This document shows positions 26,831 through 38,669 of a stretch of DNA of 64,000 nucleotides, piece after piece; within the stretch, counting starts at the first letter, position 1, and each line of letters begins with the position of its first letter. The stretch is from Phymorhynchus buccinoides. Its lineage: Eukaryota > Mollusca > Gastropoda > Neogastropoda > Raphitomidae. The stretch is from positions 44,096,661 to 44,160,660 of the forward strand of contig CM065698.1 of NCBI GenBank assembly GCA_017654935.2. The letters run 5' to 3'. The translations under genes were made by a program, and so were the position numbers. A model generated the notes under the pieces. That model did not search any database, was not told where the DNA came from, and worked only from the letters and a program-made list of their open reading frames with translations.

Positions 26831-27401
26831 CTGAGGAGGTAAAAAAACAAACCCACACACTGCAATAATTGTAGTCTATTTTGATGTGTACGCGAGCGCA
26901 CTAACACATGCACACGCACGTACAAAGAAGCTCAGTTAGAAACAAAATGTATCAAAATTGGGTATGCCCACCCAAGCAGCAATAACTTAAACTGTGTAAG
27001 CAGCAGTTCCTCGGGGGTTTCTGGACACATTGAAGGGGTTCTGGAGACATCGAGTAAACATATTGCTTTGCCAACAACAGTGGACACACCTAATTCTCAC
27101 CCTTTTTTTGTAGCCACGCTGGGGTGGTATTGTTTTGTTGAGCTATTGTATCGAAACTAATCGCACGAATTCAATACAACTTAGGATTGTGGGTACACAA
27201 ATGATTGAATTACACATCCGCAAAATTTGAAATAATGTGAACGAGTCGTTCTTTTGTACGCATATAAAATGCACGTGTGTAGTTTCTTTTGGTTGGCAGT
27301 ATATATTCAGGCTTTTTGATACAATTCATTAAAAAGAACCCTTCCATAAGGGTCTCTGACCGATTTGGACGTTTTTTAATCTCATCACCAAGAATACAAT
27401 T

Positions 27402-28708
<1,307 letters not shown>

Positions 28709-28720
28709 GTGTTTGGTCAC

Positions 28721-28867
28721 CTGCACGTCATCAGAGAAGAACTCGGTCACTCCCCCCAGGGCCTTCATGTAGCCGATGTACTGGTCACGCGCCAGGCCGG
28801 AAGTCTTTCCCACCAGCTTCACCACGCGCATGGGCGCCGAACATCGGGAGCACGTGAGCTTCTCTTC
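28721..28867 (-). CDS. Internal exon of an unrecognised minus-strand gene (second exon found)
   Basis: 147 nt, 49 codons, phase 0 at both ends. The acceptor is CACCGGAACAG| and the donor CAG|GTGACC. The peptide begins EEKLTCSRCSAPM, a Cys-x-x-Cys pair that could bind metal or form a disulfide, and continues VVKLVGKTSGLA, IGYMKALGGVTEF, ending SDDVQ. It joins in frame to the exons at 31252-31419 (before) and 26660-26830 (after). Third-position G/C richness (CTGGTG, GCCCTG) fits a coding exon. The acceptor has a weak pyrimidine tract, so the left boundary may be off by a few codons. Function unknown. Confidence 0.72.
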
Positions 28868-29320
28868 CTGTTCCGGTGCAACAGGGTACGCAATAGAAGA
28901 AGAATTTTAACTTGTTCTCTCAGCGTAAACGTTACCGCTCACTCGTAGCTTTCGCCAGACATCCGTCCGGCTTCGTCAGCGCTTGCACACTGAGGTTGGA
29001 AACTTGGTATTCAGTCAACACGCCGGTGAGATGAACTCACGACATGCGACTGAATAACTCAATTAGGGAGTTGCGTGCGTGCGTATTTCTGTGTGAAGAA
29101 AATATTAGGTTTTGATGTTTAATTATTTCTTCAATTCATATTAATGTACTAATGTGTTGATCCTTGTTTGTCTGCGTGTGAATATATTATGGCTATATTT
29201 GATGTTTATATAATATGCGTTTATGCCTACGGATGTACTGTATTAATTCTAGTATTTTATTGTAGCTTTTGTGTATTACTTTTTTTAGTGGTGCTTATTT
29301 ATGTATCTTATTTTAATCAT
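28868..29320. other. Intron sequence of the minus-strand gene, no feature seen
   Basis: Lies between two exons of the minus-strand gene. It contains AT-rich sequence with TATTTTATTG-like words and nothing exon-like. Confidence 0.45.
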
Positions 29321-29321
29321 T

Positions 29322-29400
29322 TGTAACGCGCAAAGAGATCCAGTTTTACTGAGAGGTGTTGCCGCTATATATAACAAAATTATTATTATTATTATTATTA
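29322..29400 (+). mobile_element. CR1/L2-type LINE or SINE 3' tail remnant
   Basis: TTTGTAACGCGCAAAGAG, then GCCGCTATATATAACAAAA, then (ATT)n at 29383-29400. This is the same layout as the 3' end of the large LINE at 49830-49905 (AAGCGCATAGAG, GCGCTATATAAAT, (ATT)n). It is a 5'-truncated remnant with no coding sequence. Confidence 0.65.
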
Positions 29401-29633
29401 GACCGCTGGCAAGTTGTCTGCCCCTGTCCCTTGTTCAGTGTGGGGTCTGGAAGCCGCCCTGTGGATGGCCTCCTTTACTCCCCGGCGGAACCAGTTCGCC
29501 TCACGTTCCAGCACCGAAACGCTGTCTTCGGAGAAGTACGTCGTGCTTTACCCGGTCTAGAGGTTCTCCCACCAGGGGACGACTGCCTTCGGTGTTCCCC
29601 CAGTCTTTTCTCTCACAGGCTTTTCTTGTTGCA

Positions 29634-29856
29634 TAGGGGAAGACGGGGTAAAAAGCGCATGGGCGGGTTAAGACGCCCACCCCAATTATCTCATGAAATA
29701 AAGAAAATTTCAGTCACAATTTGCCCATGAGACGAATGCTAGACATTTAACGCTCGTCTCATGGGCAAAATGAGACTGAAATTTTGCTTTCATTTCATGA
29801 GATAATTGGGGTGGGCTTCTTACCCGCCCATGCGCTTTTTACCCCGTCTTCCTCTA
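29634..29856. mobile_element. Palindromic MITE with TA flanks, copy 1
   Basis: TA, then GGGGAAGACGGGGTAAAAAG, then about 85 bp of arm, a short asymmetric centre, and the reverse complement ending CCGTCTTCCTCTA. Nearly the whole element is one inverted repeat. Copies 2 and 3 are at 38122 and 38959. The TA flank is what Tc1/mariner-type insertion would leave. It lies in the intron between the first two exons found for the minus-strand gene. Confidence 0.85.
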
Positions 29857-29887
29857 TTAAGCTTCTGTTTTTAAACCAAAGCATTTC

Positions 29888-30090
29888 CCCCGTGGGGATA
29901 CCGGGGGGTCTTTTGTACAAAATAGTCCCCCCCCTTCTGGAAGTTCTATGTGCTTGTAACTTCCACTAATCTTTCACTCTCTTTGACTCAGCCTTTTCTT
30001 CCTTTGCTTTTCTGTCATCTACTTTTCCTTTCTGCCTTATTGGCCCATTCTCCTGCCTTTTTTTCAAACAAATCTTCCCACATAATTTTT
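29888..30090 (+). mobile_element. Dispersed repeat 'GGGGATACCG', copy 2
   Basis: GTGGGGATACCGGGGGGTCT, TTCTGGAAGTTCTATGTGCT, CACTCTCTTTGACTCAGCC and CCATTCTCCTGCC match the copies at 10488, 52855 (inverted) and 61050. The 3' end is less clear here. Confidence 0.7.
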
Positions 30091-30330
30091 CCCCTTTGAG
30101 CTCCTCCGAAATCGGAATGTGTCGGCTGAATGCAGCGGGGAGACCAGTGAAAACTGAAAACCGGACACATACGTACCTTACCTCATTATGGCTTTTTGGC
30201 CTGGGAACGCAGAAGAATAAGAACCAAAGCACAATTCTAAGTCGATTATATTTAGCAACACACACGCACGAGTACCCACGCGTGCGCGAAGAAAAGATGT
30301 TTTTAAAAATCGTGTACTGCACGCTCACAC

Positions 30331-30361
30331 GGAGAGAGAGAGAGAGAGACGATTGAGAGAC

Positions 30362-30392
<31 letters not shown>

Positions 30393-30440
30393 AGAGAGAG
30401 ATTGAGAGAGAGAGATTGAGAGAGAGAGAGAGAGAGAGAA
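30331..30440. repeat. (GA)n microsatellite
   Basis: GA array with GATT and GATG interruptions, in the intron of the minus-strand gene. Confidence 0.9.
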
Positions 30441-30621
30441 AGATGCAAGAAGAGAAGAAGAAACTTGAGCAGTTACCCTTACCTTGGTCAGTACGAAGAG
30501 ATCAGGAAACACCGTCTCCTTTTGATTCAGCTGAAGCAATAAATAAAGGTCAAAATGAAACATGGTACATAAGACTTCCTCTCTCTCTCCCAAGAAGACC
30601 CAGTCTTCAGACAATGTGTCT

Positions 30622-30869
30622 TTAACCCTTTCACCGCCAGCCATATTTCAGCCAAAAAACATCCATTAAATTTACCTGAGTAGAGAACAAACTCCATCTG
30701 CAGTATTGGGGATTCTTCTGTGACATATATAAAATAAAGTCTATCCTTACTTCACAAAACTAAGACAATAGGGTCTTTGGATAATAGACCCCAATTTGAT
30801 GCCTTTTAGTGACATAGGTATTAAATCACTGTGGTGCTAAAAATGCGACTTTGGCGGTGAAAGGGTTAA
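30622..30869 (+). mobile_element. TTAA-flanked MITE (piggyBac-like), best copy
   Basis: Begins TTAACCCTTTCACCGCCAG and ends TGGCGGTGAAAGGGTTAA, giving 18-19 bp inverted termini that include a TTAA at each edge. Internal landmarks are GGGGATTCTTCTGTGACATA, GGGTCTTTGGATAATAGACC and TTTGATGCCTTTTAGTGACA. TTAA targets with CCC termini are typical of piggyBac-type elements; at about 245 bp it is non-autonomous. Other copies are at 62472 (inverted), 63009 and, decayed, in 14.6-16.2 kb. Confidence 0.8.
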
Positions 30870-30904
30870 GGGGAGGGCTAACGCCAATAGGACGCTTAAT
30901 CTCA

Positions 30905-31081
30905 CGCATTCCTCTCTCTATCTCTCTCTCTCTCTGTTTGTCTGTCTGTCTCTCTCTGTTTCTGTCTGTCTGTTTGTCTCTCTGTCTGTCTGTCTGTCTC
31001 TCTGTTTCTCTCTGTCTCTCTGTCTGTCTCTCTCTGTGGTCTGTCTGCCTGTCTCTCTCTGGTCTCGTCTGTCTCTCTCTG

Positions 31082-31149
<68 letters not shown>

Positions 31150-31150
31150 A
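30905..31150. repeat. CT / CTGT microsatellite
   Basis: CT array with frequent (CTGT) units, about 100 bp downstream (on the sense strand) of the exon at 31252-31419. Confidence 0.92.
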
Positions 31151-31251
31151 AGGACAGATTGGAAGAATAGGCATTGCCTAAAATCTTTATCCTTGGAAAA
31201 AAAGTAAAGTTTAAGTTTTCAAAGTTTTCTCTCTCTCTGTAGCCAACTGAC

Positions 31252-31419
31252 CACGCCCAGGAAGTTCTCAGCGTTCTGACTGTTGGCGATGACGAAGACG
31301 GCCTTGATGGTGATGTCCATCAGCATGTCCACCTGCCTCTGCAGGCCGTCATCCGTGCCGTTGATCTTCACGTACAGGTGCTGGGCAGGCACGTTGGTCA
31401 GCACTCTTCTCGGCGTGTT
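31252..31419 (-). CDS. Internal exon of an unrecognised minus-strand gene (first exon found)
   Basis: 168 nt, 56 codons, phase 0 at both ends. The acceptor is ACACAGACATTCAG| and the donor GTG|GTCAGT. The peptide begins NTPRRVLTNVPAQHLYV, continues INGTDDGLQRQVDMLMDI and AVFVIANSQNAEN, and ends FLGV. NGT is a possible N-glycosylation site if the protein is secretory. The open frame runs a few codons past the proposed donor (SWLQ), so the exon end is slightly uncertain. G/C-rich third positions support coding. The family is unknown. Confidence 0.72.
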
Positions 31420-31504
31420 CTGAATGTCTGTGTTACGTGGAAAAGGTTTGCTGATTATAAGGCCTGGTGCACAGTACATCCCGGATTTTCCGCGCGGAAA
31501 TAAT

Positions 31505-31757
31505 TAGGTGTGTATTAGGTATCAGGTGCTTTATAGTCACATCTAGGTGTCACTGTGAAATTCATGTTGGTCCCACCTGGAGAGAGCGTCGCAGCCAGAG
31601 GCGCGCCACGCAATTAAAAAAAATTGCATGCGATTTTTTGTGACTGATGAGGAAGAAAAAGGGGTGGTGGTAAATTTGGACCAAATGACAACTTTTTCGT
31701 TGCCACTGGGATTAACGTGCGCTAAGTGCATGGGCACATGGGACCTCAGTTTATGGT
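31505..31757 (-). mobile_element. tRNA-derived SINE, copy 2 (5' truncated)
   Basis: Shares with the 60-kb copy the words CACTGTGAAATTCA, CACCTGGAGAGAGCGTCGCA, GGACCAAATGACAACTTTTT and CATGGGCACATGGGACCTC. It stops before the tRNA-like head, so the A and B boxes are missing. Confidence 0.8.
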
Positions 31758-31767
31758 CTCATGACTC

Positions 31768-31898
31768 AAGCGTGTACGATCAATAAGTAAAAGAAAGAAG
31801 GGAAAAAATATACGGATTAGGGGAAATACATGGACACGTGCGCTTATTTTTTTCTTCTTTCTTTTACTTATTTACTGATTGCGCATAGGTTTCCGCGC
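31768..31898. mobile_element. Palindromic element with AAGTAAAAGAAAGAAGGG arms, copy 1
   Basis: The left arm GATCAATAAGTAAAAGAAAG and the right arm CTTTCTTTTACTTATTTACT are inverted repeats around a short centre, and outer GC-rich words (CGCATAGGTTTCCGCGCGG) follow. The same element is at 37830-37985. It abuts the truncated end of SINE copy 2. Confidence 0.7.
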
Positions 31899-32585
31899 GG
31901 AACATTCGCGTGTGTATGTGTACACGGCCTTAGGCCACAACTTTTTGACGTTATTTATCAACTCGGTTCTTTTCTCGACTGGAATTGGATATAGTGTGGG
32001 GCCACTGTTAATACTACTGCTTAGCCATCTCGTAAGTGTGATCTTGATGTTTGTACATGTGTTAGATAGCAAAGTTTGCTGAACGTTGATTGGTCAGTAT
32101 TCTTGTCGTCATTGCGTTCTGAATAGGAATTGTTCGGGAATAATTAAGGAGGAGTAATTTTATGGTTTGTGTGGGAGTGATCTCGCCTAATTCAATCGGT
32201 CAAACAGGGGAAGTTACTCTACCATCAGGTAATTCCCCAGTGGGCTTTCGTCTCGTGTGTTTGAGTAGACTTACATCACTTAGAACACTGTGCGTCATTC
32301 TAAAAAGTGATGTCATTTATATTTTTACGTCACATTTCGCAAGTTTTATCAGTTTGTGGCAACACTGGTCACCCCTCATTTTTCCTGACAAAATAAAAAT
32401 GTTTGCAAGTCGCTGACTCTCATCCTGTGGTTTCAAGCTTCGACGCCATGTTGCCATGGTTGCTATGGTTTTGACGGAGTAAGTCGAGGTAATCAACTCT
32501 AATTTTCACGAAGTTTTCTCTCCCAGTTTTTTCTCTCTCCGAAAATCGTCTATTATCTTTAGATGAATAATGGATTGTTAGTACC

Positions 32586-32744
32586 CAGGGACGGTATTCC
32601 TGTCGAGATAGCATGAGACTTAGCATGATGCTAATTTAGAAGCGCTTCCAATGTCATACAGGATTTAATAGGACTTTTGGAAGAGCTTCTAAGTTAGCAT
32701 CATGCTAAGTCTCATGCTATCTCGACATGAATACCGTAGCCCTT
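32586..32744. mobile_element. Inverted-repeat MITE with CAGGG-type ends
   Basis: CAGGGACGGTATTCCTGTCG leads into an arm (GATAGCATGAGACTTAGCAT) that recurs in inverse at 32694-32728 (ATGCTAAGTCTCATGCTATC) before GAATACCGTAGCCCT. CAGGG termini suggest a hAT-like origin. A fragment with similar words occurs at about 43495-43545. Confidence 0.7.
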
Positions 32745-32764
32745 TTAGATATCTTCTATTGATT

Positions 32765-32850
32765 GATAAATCCTCGGGACTTTCCTGGTGTTGACATTGC
32801 CCTCCTGGATAGTTCCCACCATCTTTAAGATCTAATTAATGTCCCCCACA
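32765..32850 (-). mobile_element. Fragment of the 'TCCCGAATTTTT' repeat
   Basis: Inverse match to 57834-57955 and 63815-63940: CGGGACTTTCCTGGTGTTG, GCCCTCCTGGATAGTTCCCA, CCATCTTTAAGATC. Another inverse copy is at 41465-41530. Confidence 0.6.
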
Positions 32851-33690
32851 TGTGCTGTTCCAGGCCGGAGGAAACTGTTAATAGTGTATGTTCATTCGCT
32901 AGGGACCCTTCTATAGTGAGAGAGAGAGAGATGAGAGAAAATTAGAGTTTTTACGCCTTCTGGGTCAAAAGACAATTTGAGGCATTTGAAATTATACAGA
33001 TTCGGGAAAAAAGTGGATTTTTTGAGTCTTTTGACATAATATTTTGAAATTATAATTTGTATGTCTAGAGTTTCGTAAAATATTTTAGAAAAGAAATTAG
33101 AGATTTTAATGTTTAGGGCGCACAAGTCTAAAATTTAAAATTTATGTTTGTGATAAAATATTTAATTTGTAAAAGATATTTGGCTGTTTGCTATTTAAGT
33201 CTGACAGATTGGAGGAGGTCTTGATTAAAAAGACCCCAGGGCTACAGATTAAAATTCGTGCTTTACGCTCAACTGAGCTTTGCTAAAAAAAAATTCCATA
33301 TATTGTGCTCAAATGAGCTTTGTTATTAAAATTCTTAAGAGGCAAAGAGGCCTGCTTAAAAAAACTGTACAGGTTTTATGACCAAATGGTCGTAAAAATG
33401 TAATGGTTTAAAACAACAAAAAACAAAAAGTGTTATTAAAGATATTCCTGTGACTAAAACACAAGCAGTTTTTAGGCTTCCGTGTGGTCAAAGGTTTAAA
33501 AAAGATGATTAAGAAACTCGCATGGACAAAATGTGATGTACATTAATTTAAACTATTATGTACATAGCTTTACAATCGAAATATCTAGTCTTTGAACAGT
33601 CTAGGGTATGTTACTGTTTTTATAGGTGTATTTAAGACATTAAGTAAAAATTTTTTTTTATTTTTGTTGTTGCACTGTCCCGATAGCTTC
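32851..33690. other. AT-rich non-coding stretch
   Basis: A short (GA) run is at 32918-32935. Similar phrases TGCTCAACTGAGCTTTG-like (about 33266) and GTGCTCAAATGAGCTTTG (about 33306) repeat locally. All frames are broken; I recognise no gene, tRNA or mitochondrial rRNA motif. Confidence 0.5.
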
Positions 33691-33694
33691 GTGC

Positions 33695-33865
33695 TTGTTA
33701 CAGTGGCGTTGCTCCATCACGGACGCTCGTCTTCGAATCCCAATCGCAGCTACACCCGGGTTTGTTCAAGGTCGCAGATAGAAATACGAGACACACAGCA
33801 GTCAAGGGGAGGAGATAATCTATGTTTAGGCGTCAGGAGTGCGAACAACCGAGTGAGACACTGCC
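33695..33865 (+). mobile_element. Dispersed repeat with tRNA-like B box
   Basis: ACAGTGGCGTTGCTCC, CGTCTTCGAATCCCAAT (B-box-like), TTGTTCAAGGTCGCAGA and AATCTATGTTTAGGCGTCAG match 63314-63475. It is possibly a second SINE family or the 5' part of one. There is no protein. Confidence 0.55.
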
Positions 33866-33869
33866 ACTC

Positions 33870-36030
33870 TGCTGAGTCAACTTCGGTGGAGTTCAGAACT
33901 GTGTATATGTTAAAAATTAGTTAATTTAAGAGTTGTACGATTTAAATTAATATTTGGTTAGAATTTTTTAAGTATTCAAAATGCTATGACGCTAGTCTCT
34001 AAAGTATTAGACTATACCTAGGACGTGACATGAATAATACAAAGATATCTTGTCAATACTGTATAACCTTGATATGTTTTCAATTTATAGTTAAATAGGT
34101 TTTAAAATTTTTGTTTAAAAAATTTAGTTTATAAATGCAATGATTTGTTTTAGTTAAAAGTTACCATATACAATTTTGGTTATTTATATGTTTTGGTGGT
34201 CATGAACTAGACGATGTAAGTGGTTAGTCTTTTAAGTTGGGATCCAGTCTCAATCATGTCAAAACCGATATGTTCATTATATAATAATTATTATAACAGT
34301 GGGGGGGACACATAGCCAGATGGCCTCCATTACTTCATATATTAATACAAGACTATTGAAGTTGTGTCATCTGATGTACCGCCGCTTGTCGGCATGATCG
34401 GAGTCCTTAAAAAGCTGAGTATATTTTAAGCTGCACAAAATGTTAAGATAGCTGGCAGGTGGATGGTTAACGATTCTTGCTGTTGCTCGGAACGGATGGG
34501 AGGGAGGGAAAGGTGACACCTCTCTCAGCCTCCGTGCAGAGAGAAAATAATGTTTTACCGCCCTCTTGGCTGTATTTTCGGCCATGTGGTGCGCAACAGC
34601 CCCGAGCAGTGGCAAAGGCACCGTAGTTTGAGTGTCCCCAAAAGGGGGGGGAGACAAGGCCCTCTTCCCCCCCCCCTCAAAAAGCGCGTACGGCTACAGC
34701 GAAGAACCCCCCGTTGCGTGCGTCTCCGGGGGGGGAACACCCATCTACAGGGGGGGGAAGGGGACTGTGTTTAAAAAATGGTGGGATCAAAAAGTAGTGT
34801 CAGCTTCGGCCATCAGGCGCATGTCTTTAGTTAATAAAGGGGAAGGAGGAAAAGGGAAGTACGGCAATAATATTCTGTATCGACTTCTCTGCCTTTTGGT
34901 CTAAGACAGTGATTTCAGGAATTATATTTTTTGTTTATTGTCTTAGTTTATCCTGGTTGGTTTGTTCCAGCCGATCGTACATTGCGAAAGCCGATACGAG
35001 ACGTTAACTGACTTCCATAGGGAGTAGGGAAGTGCAGCTAGGGTCCGGCCCGCGCCCCGGAGGGACTCACCCCCACCACCTTCTAAGTGAGTTTTGAGAT
35101 GTCGGTAAATTTACTAAGCTCTTTTTTTCTGCCATCCGTCCTATTGTTGAAAATTATTGATAAAGTGCCAACAAAAACGAATAAACAGGAACAAAATAAT
35201 TTAAGTAGGACCTGGACTACTTCCGGCACAGATAAAGGAAGGTCGATTGGCATCAAAACTCTAGACAGACAGCAAAAACATAGTGTGATTGCGTGTACAA
35301 AAATCTTAAGGAAAAAAACAAAACAGAAAGGGGCAGTGGTACCTGTGCAGATTATCCAGTTGGGAGGCTGGTGTTGGGGGTTGATGTTGAGGGACTGAGT
35401 TTGATGGGGTGGGGGGGGGGGCAAAGCTGAAAGAAAATTTCTATTTTAAAGGGATCCGTTCTACGATTTATTGTCAGAAGGGCGTCTGCGTACACCGTAT
35501 CCAGACAGAGCAGAGAGATTTGACAGACTTTCATTTAAGCAAAGTAGGGATAAGTCTATGAGACAGGTAGTTAGGGTGTAAAATAATGGGAATGTGAGAA
35601 AGGTCTGAGGACTACTCCTCGGATTCTTAGAAAGCACTGACCTCAGACAGAGACGATTCAAAAGACTGAGTAGCCTGGGATGGGGTTTGGTTCAGAGGGG
35701 GAAAAAGTCAGTTTGAAAAAGTAACGCGCCCGGGTGGTGGGGCTAGTGTAGCTCTGGGTCCCACGGCAGCACCTGACACTTTCGGGCGTGTCTTTTTCAA
35801 ACCTGAATCCAGGCACCGTTTAGACTGAAACGAAGGACCCTGCAATGCCAAGTCTAAAGTCAAAGTTAATTTATTGAAAAACCCCACAGGGGATACTATG
35901 AAATTGTTACAACAGGTAACATTATACCAAAACACACATTACACTTACAACGCAATTTTGGAGAAATTACCAGCGAGTATAGAATACCCCGCTACCTGAC
36001 GCATACATATACACTAACACACGCAAAAAA
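33870..36030. other. No gene seen
   Basis: AT-rich to about 34300, then mixed sequence with several G and C homopolymers (34301, 34645, 34670, 34735, 35408). Short frames on both strands (for example 35087-35398 and 34367-34657) have no recognisable domain or splice context. It runs into the second gap. Confidence 0.45.
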
Positions 36031-36530
36031 NNNNNNNNNNNNNNNNNNNNNNNNNNNNNNNNNNNNNNNNNNNNNNNNNNNNNNNNNNNNNNNNNNNNNN
36101 NNNNNNNNNNNNNNNNNNNNNNNNNNNNNNNNNNNNNNNNNNNNNNNNNNNNNNNNNNNNNNNNNNNNNNNNNNNNNNNNNNNNNNNNNNNNNNNNNNNN
36201 NNNNNNNNNNNNNNNNNNNNNNNNNNNNNNNNNNNNNNNNNNNNNNNNNNNNNNNNNNNNNNNNNNNNNNNNNNNNNNNNNNNNNNNNNNNNNNNNNNNN
36301 NNNNNNNNNNNNNNNNNNNNNNNNNNNNNNNNNNNNNNNNNNNNNNNNNNNNNNNNNNNNNNNNNNNNNNNNNNNNNNNNNNNNNNNNNNNNNNNNNNNN
36401 NNNNNNNNNNNNNNNNNNNNNNNNNNNNNNNNNNNNNNNNNNNNNNNNNNNNNNNNNNNNNNNNNNNNNNNNNNNNNNNNNNNNNNNNNNNNNNNNNNNN
36501 NNNNNNNNNNNNNNNNNNNNNNNNNNNNNN
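36031..36530. other. Scaffold gap (500 N)
   Basis: Exactly 500 undetermined bases, a placeholder. The true distance and any exons within it are unknown. Confidence 1.
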
Positions 36531-36564
36531 CTTTCAGTTTCATAACAATAATCATATTTGGTAT

Positions 36565-36965
36565 ATTTATAGTCACAGAGACTTATCTCTGTGGAATTCG
36601 GGCTGCTCTCTCCCGGAGAGTGCGTCGCCGCAAGTGCAGCGCCTACCCATTTTTTTTGGTGGTGGGGGGTGGGGGATGGGTGAGGACGGGGTGGAGACAG
36701 GCTTGGGATTTGATCATACCAGGCAGCGGGATCTCTCCCTGCTCTTACTTTTAACTGCCGTGGGAATTTTACGTGCTGTAAAGCGCACGGGTCAGACTAG
36801 CTTTTTTTAAGTCCCCATCCGAAGGGCTCGACGTTCGGTTAGATTTTCTTGTCGAACTAGAAAAAAAAGGCGAGGTGGCCGTGATTCCGGAACCCGGGTC
36901 ACTCACGCTACAGTCACGCATTGAAATCGGCAGGCGAACGTCTTAGCCACTGAGTCACCTTCCTT
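36565..36965 (-). mobile_element. tRNA-derived SINE, divergent subfamily
   Basis: On the minus strand the head reads GACTCAGTGGCTAAGACG (A box), then about 60 bp later GGGTTCCGGAATCACGG (B box). The tail region keeps TCTGTGGAATTCGGGCTGCT and GAGAGTGCGTCGCCG of the main family, but the body differs. The anticodon-like region is degenerate, so this is not a functional tRNA. Confidence 0.7.
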
Positions 36966-37082
36966 CTCTCTCTCTTCGTAGGCTGATCCTATCCCTATCC
37001 CTTTCCTGAGAAACGGTAGAATGTTGCTTCCTCAGTGAAAATTTTCAATGCGATGTTTTGAGGGTGGGACTGGGGGTAGGTG

Positions 37083-37102
37083 TTGGGGGGGGGGGGGGGG
37101 GG
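37083..37102. repeat. Poly-G run
   Basis: About 20 consecutive G in a G-rich stretch. A sequencing-length ambiguity is likely. Confidence 0.9.
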
Positions 37103-37280
37103 GTAGGTACTTGCACAATTTGGCAAAGGTTCAGTTCGCTCGCTTATCCCTCACCTGAAATCTCACACACACAAAAATAGCAAAGAAGGGACTTTTTTGT
37201 GTGTGGCTATGCTCAGGTATCATATTTTGGTTATCAGTTATTAGTATTTAATTTATGTTAGCTAACTTTAACATTTGGTT

Positions 37281-37285
37281 GTGTG

Positions 37286-37331
<46 letters not shown>

Positions 37332-37420
37332 TGCGTGTGCGTGCGTGTGCGTGCGTGTGCGCGTGTGCGTGTGTGCGCGTGCTTGTGCGCGTGCGTGTAT
37401 GCGTGTGTGTATATATAGAC
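37281..37420. repeat. (GT)n / (GTGC)n microsatellite
   Basis: GT array turning into GTGC-rich variants, then TATATATA. Confidence 0.93.
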
Positions 37421-37499
37421 GTTTTGAAGAGGGTGTGGCCTGTCTAAGAGTATCTGTTCATTTTATGTACTGTTAATACGTGTGTTAGATTATAATATG

Positions 37500-37551
37500 T
37501 TTTAATTCCCACGCACAAGATGAATTCTTCTTGTTATGAAGCCAATAAACA

Positions 37552-37606
<55 letters not shown>
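37500..37606 (+). repeat. (GATT)n array, possible LINE 3' tail
   Basis: TTCTTGTTATGAAGCCAATAA leads into thirteen GATT repeats. A NAATAAAC word followed by a short tandem tail is how RTE- or I-type LINE 3' ends look. No upstream coding part is visible, so this is tentative. Confidence 0.5.
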
Positions 37607-37607
<1 letters not shown>

Positions 37608-37829
37608 AGAGTTAAAATCATGCTTATTTTCACAGAACGAAGAAAATAAAGCCCCCACAAGGCAAAGGTTCAGTCTCGCTGTCCTCATACCACCTGAAAG
37701 CTCCTCGTTGAAAATTGTCGCTGATGGGAAACATTTTGCTGTGCTCGTATACGGGGTAAGGTCAGTATAGCGGAAAGGGCTGTGTACTTTGAAAGTGTAA
37801 GGGTACGTACACATACATGCGGAGACTCC

Positions 37830-37990
37830 GTGCGGAAACCCGTGCGGAAACCCGTGCGCAATCCGTAAATAAGTAAAAGAAAGAAGGGAAAAGATCTGCA
37901 CGCGTGTCCGAATTTCCCCAAATCCGTACATTTTTAACCTTCGTTCTTTTACTTATTTTACGGATTGCGCATGGGGTTTCAGGATAAACT
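37830..37990. mobile_element. Palindromic element with AAGTAAAAGAAAGAAGGG arms, copy 2
   Basis: GTGCGCAATCCGTAAATAAG, GTAAAAGAAAGAAGGGAAAA, then the inverse GTTCTTTTACTTATTTTACG and GATTGCGCATGGGGTTTC. The outer ends contain three copies of CCGTGCGGAAAC-like words (37828-37858). It matches 31768-31898. Confidence 0.75.
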
Positions 37991-38121
37991 GTGTACGAGG
38001 CCTAAGCAGAGAACGTGAAGGGGATAGCTCTCTATACTGAAACTTCGCTCACAATTTGGGGTTGTTGCTTTTTTCTCACTTTTGGCCCTTTAATAAAATG
38101 GCTTGTATGATTGGTCGACAT

Positions 38122-38339
38122 TAGGGGAAGACGGGGTAAAAAGCGCATGGGCGGGTAAGAAGCCCACCCCAATTATCTCATGAAATGAATAAAATTTCAG
38201 TCTAATTTTGCCCATGAGACGAGCGTTAATGTCTAGCATTCGTCTTATGGGCAAATTTGACTGAAATTTTCTTTATTTCATGAGATAATTGGGGTGGGCT
38301 TCTTACCCGCCAATGCGCTTTTTACCCCGTCTTCCCTAG
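38122..38339. mobile_element. Palindromic MITE with TA flanks, copy 2
   Basis: ATTAGGGGAAGACGGGGTAA at the left and CGCTTTTTACCCCGTCTTCC then CTA at the right. The two arms match over about 90 bp, with the centre AATGTCTAGCATT. It has TA at both edges, like copies 1 and 3, and is free of long frames. Confidence 0.88.
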
Positions 38340-38669
38340 CCTTATTTTGTTGGGGCCGATAGTAAGGTGAGATCTAGAGATGGATGTCTTCAGCAAGAGG
38401 GCTTTGCCACGTGAGGGCGACCTTGAATTTCACCGAGTTGAATTTAGAGAGTTGAATTAGAAAGGTCAGCGTAACTCGGGCAGAACGAGTGCGGGCAAAT
38501 TAGTAGTCTAGTATAGAGAGCGAACACACGTGGCAAATGCCCTATTGAGAATCGTGTTTACAGCTTCGACGTTGTTGTTTTTTGTTGTTGTTGTTGATGT
38601 TGTTTGTTTGTTTGTTTGTTTTGGGTTAATAATTTAATGTTCTGAAACTTGGAGGCATTGCAGTGACCC

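Noticed and set aside
33250..33600. Possible mitochondrial rRNA insertion (NUMT) because of AT-rich, rRNA-like look
   Set aside because: I could not find any conserved 12S or 16S core motif, so AT richness alone is not enough.
34367..35424. Several 60-110 codon frames on both strands
   Set aside because: Overlapping frames with no domain, poor codon bias and no splice partners.
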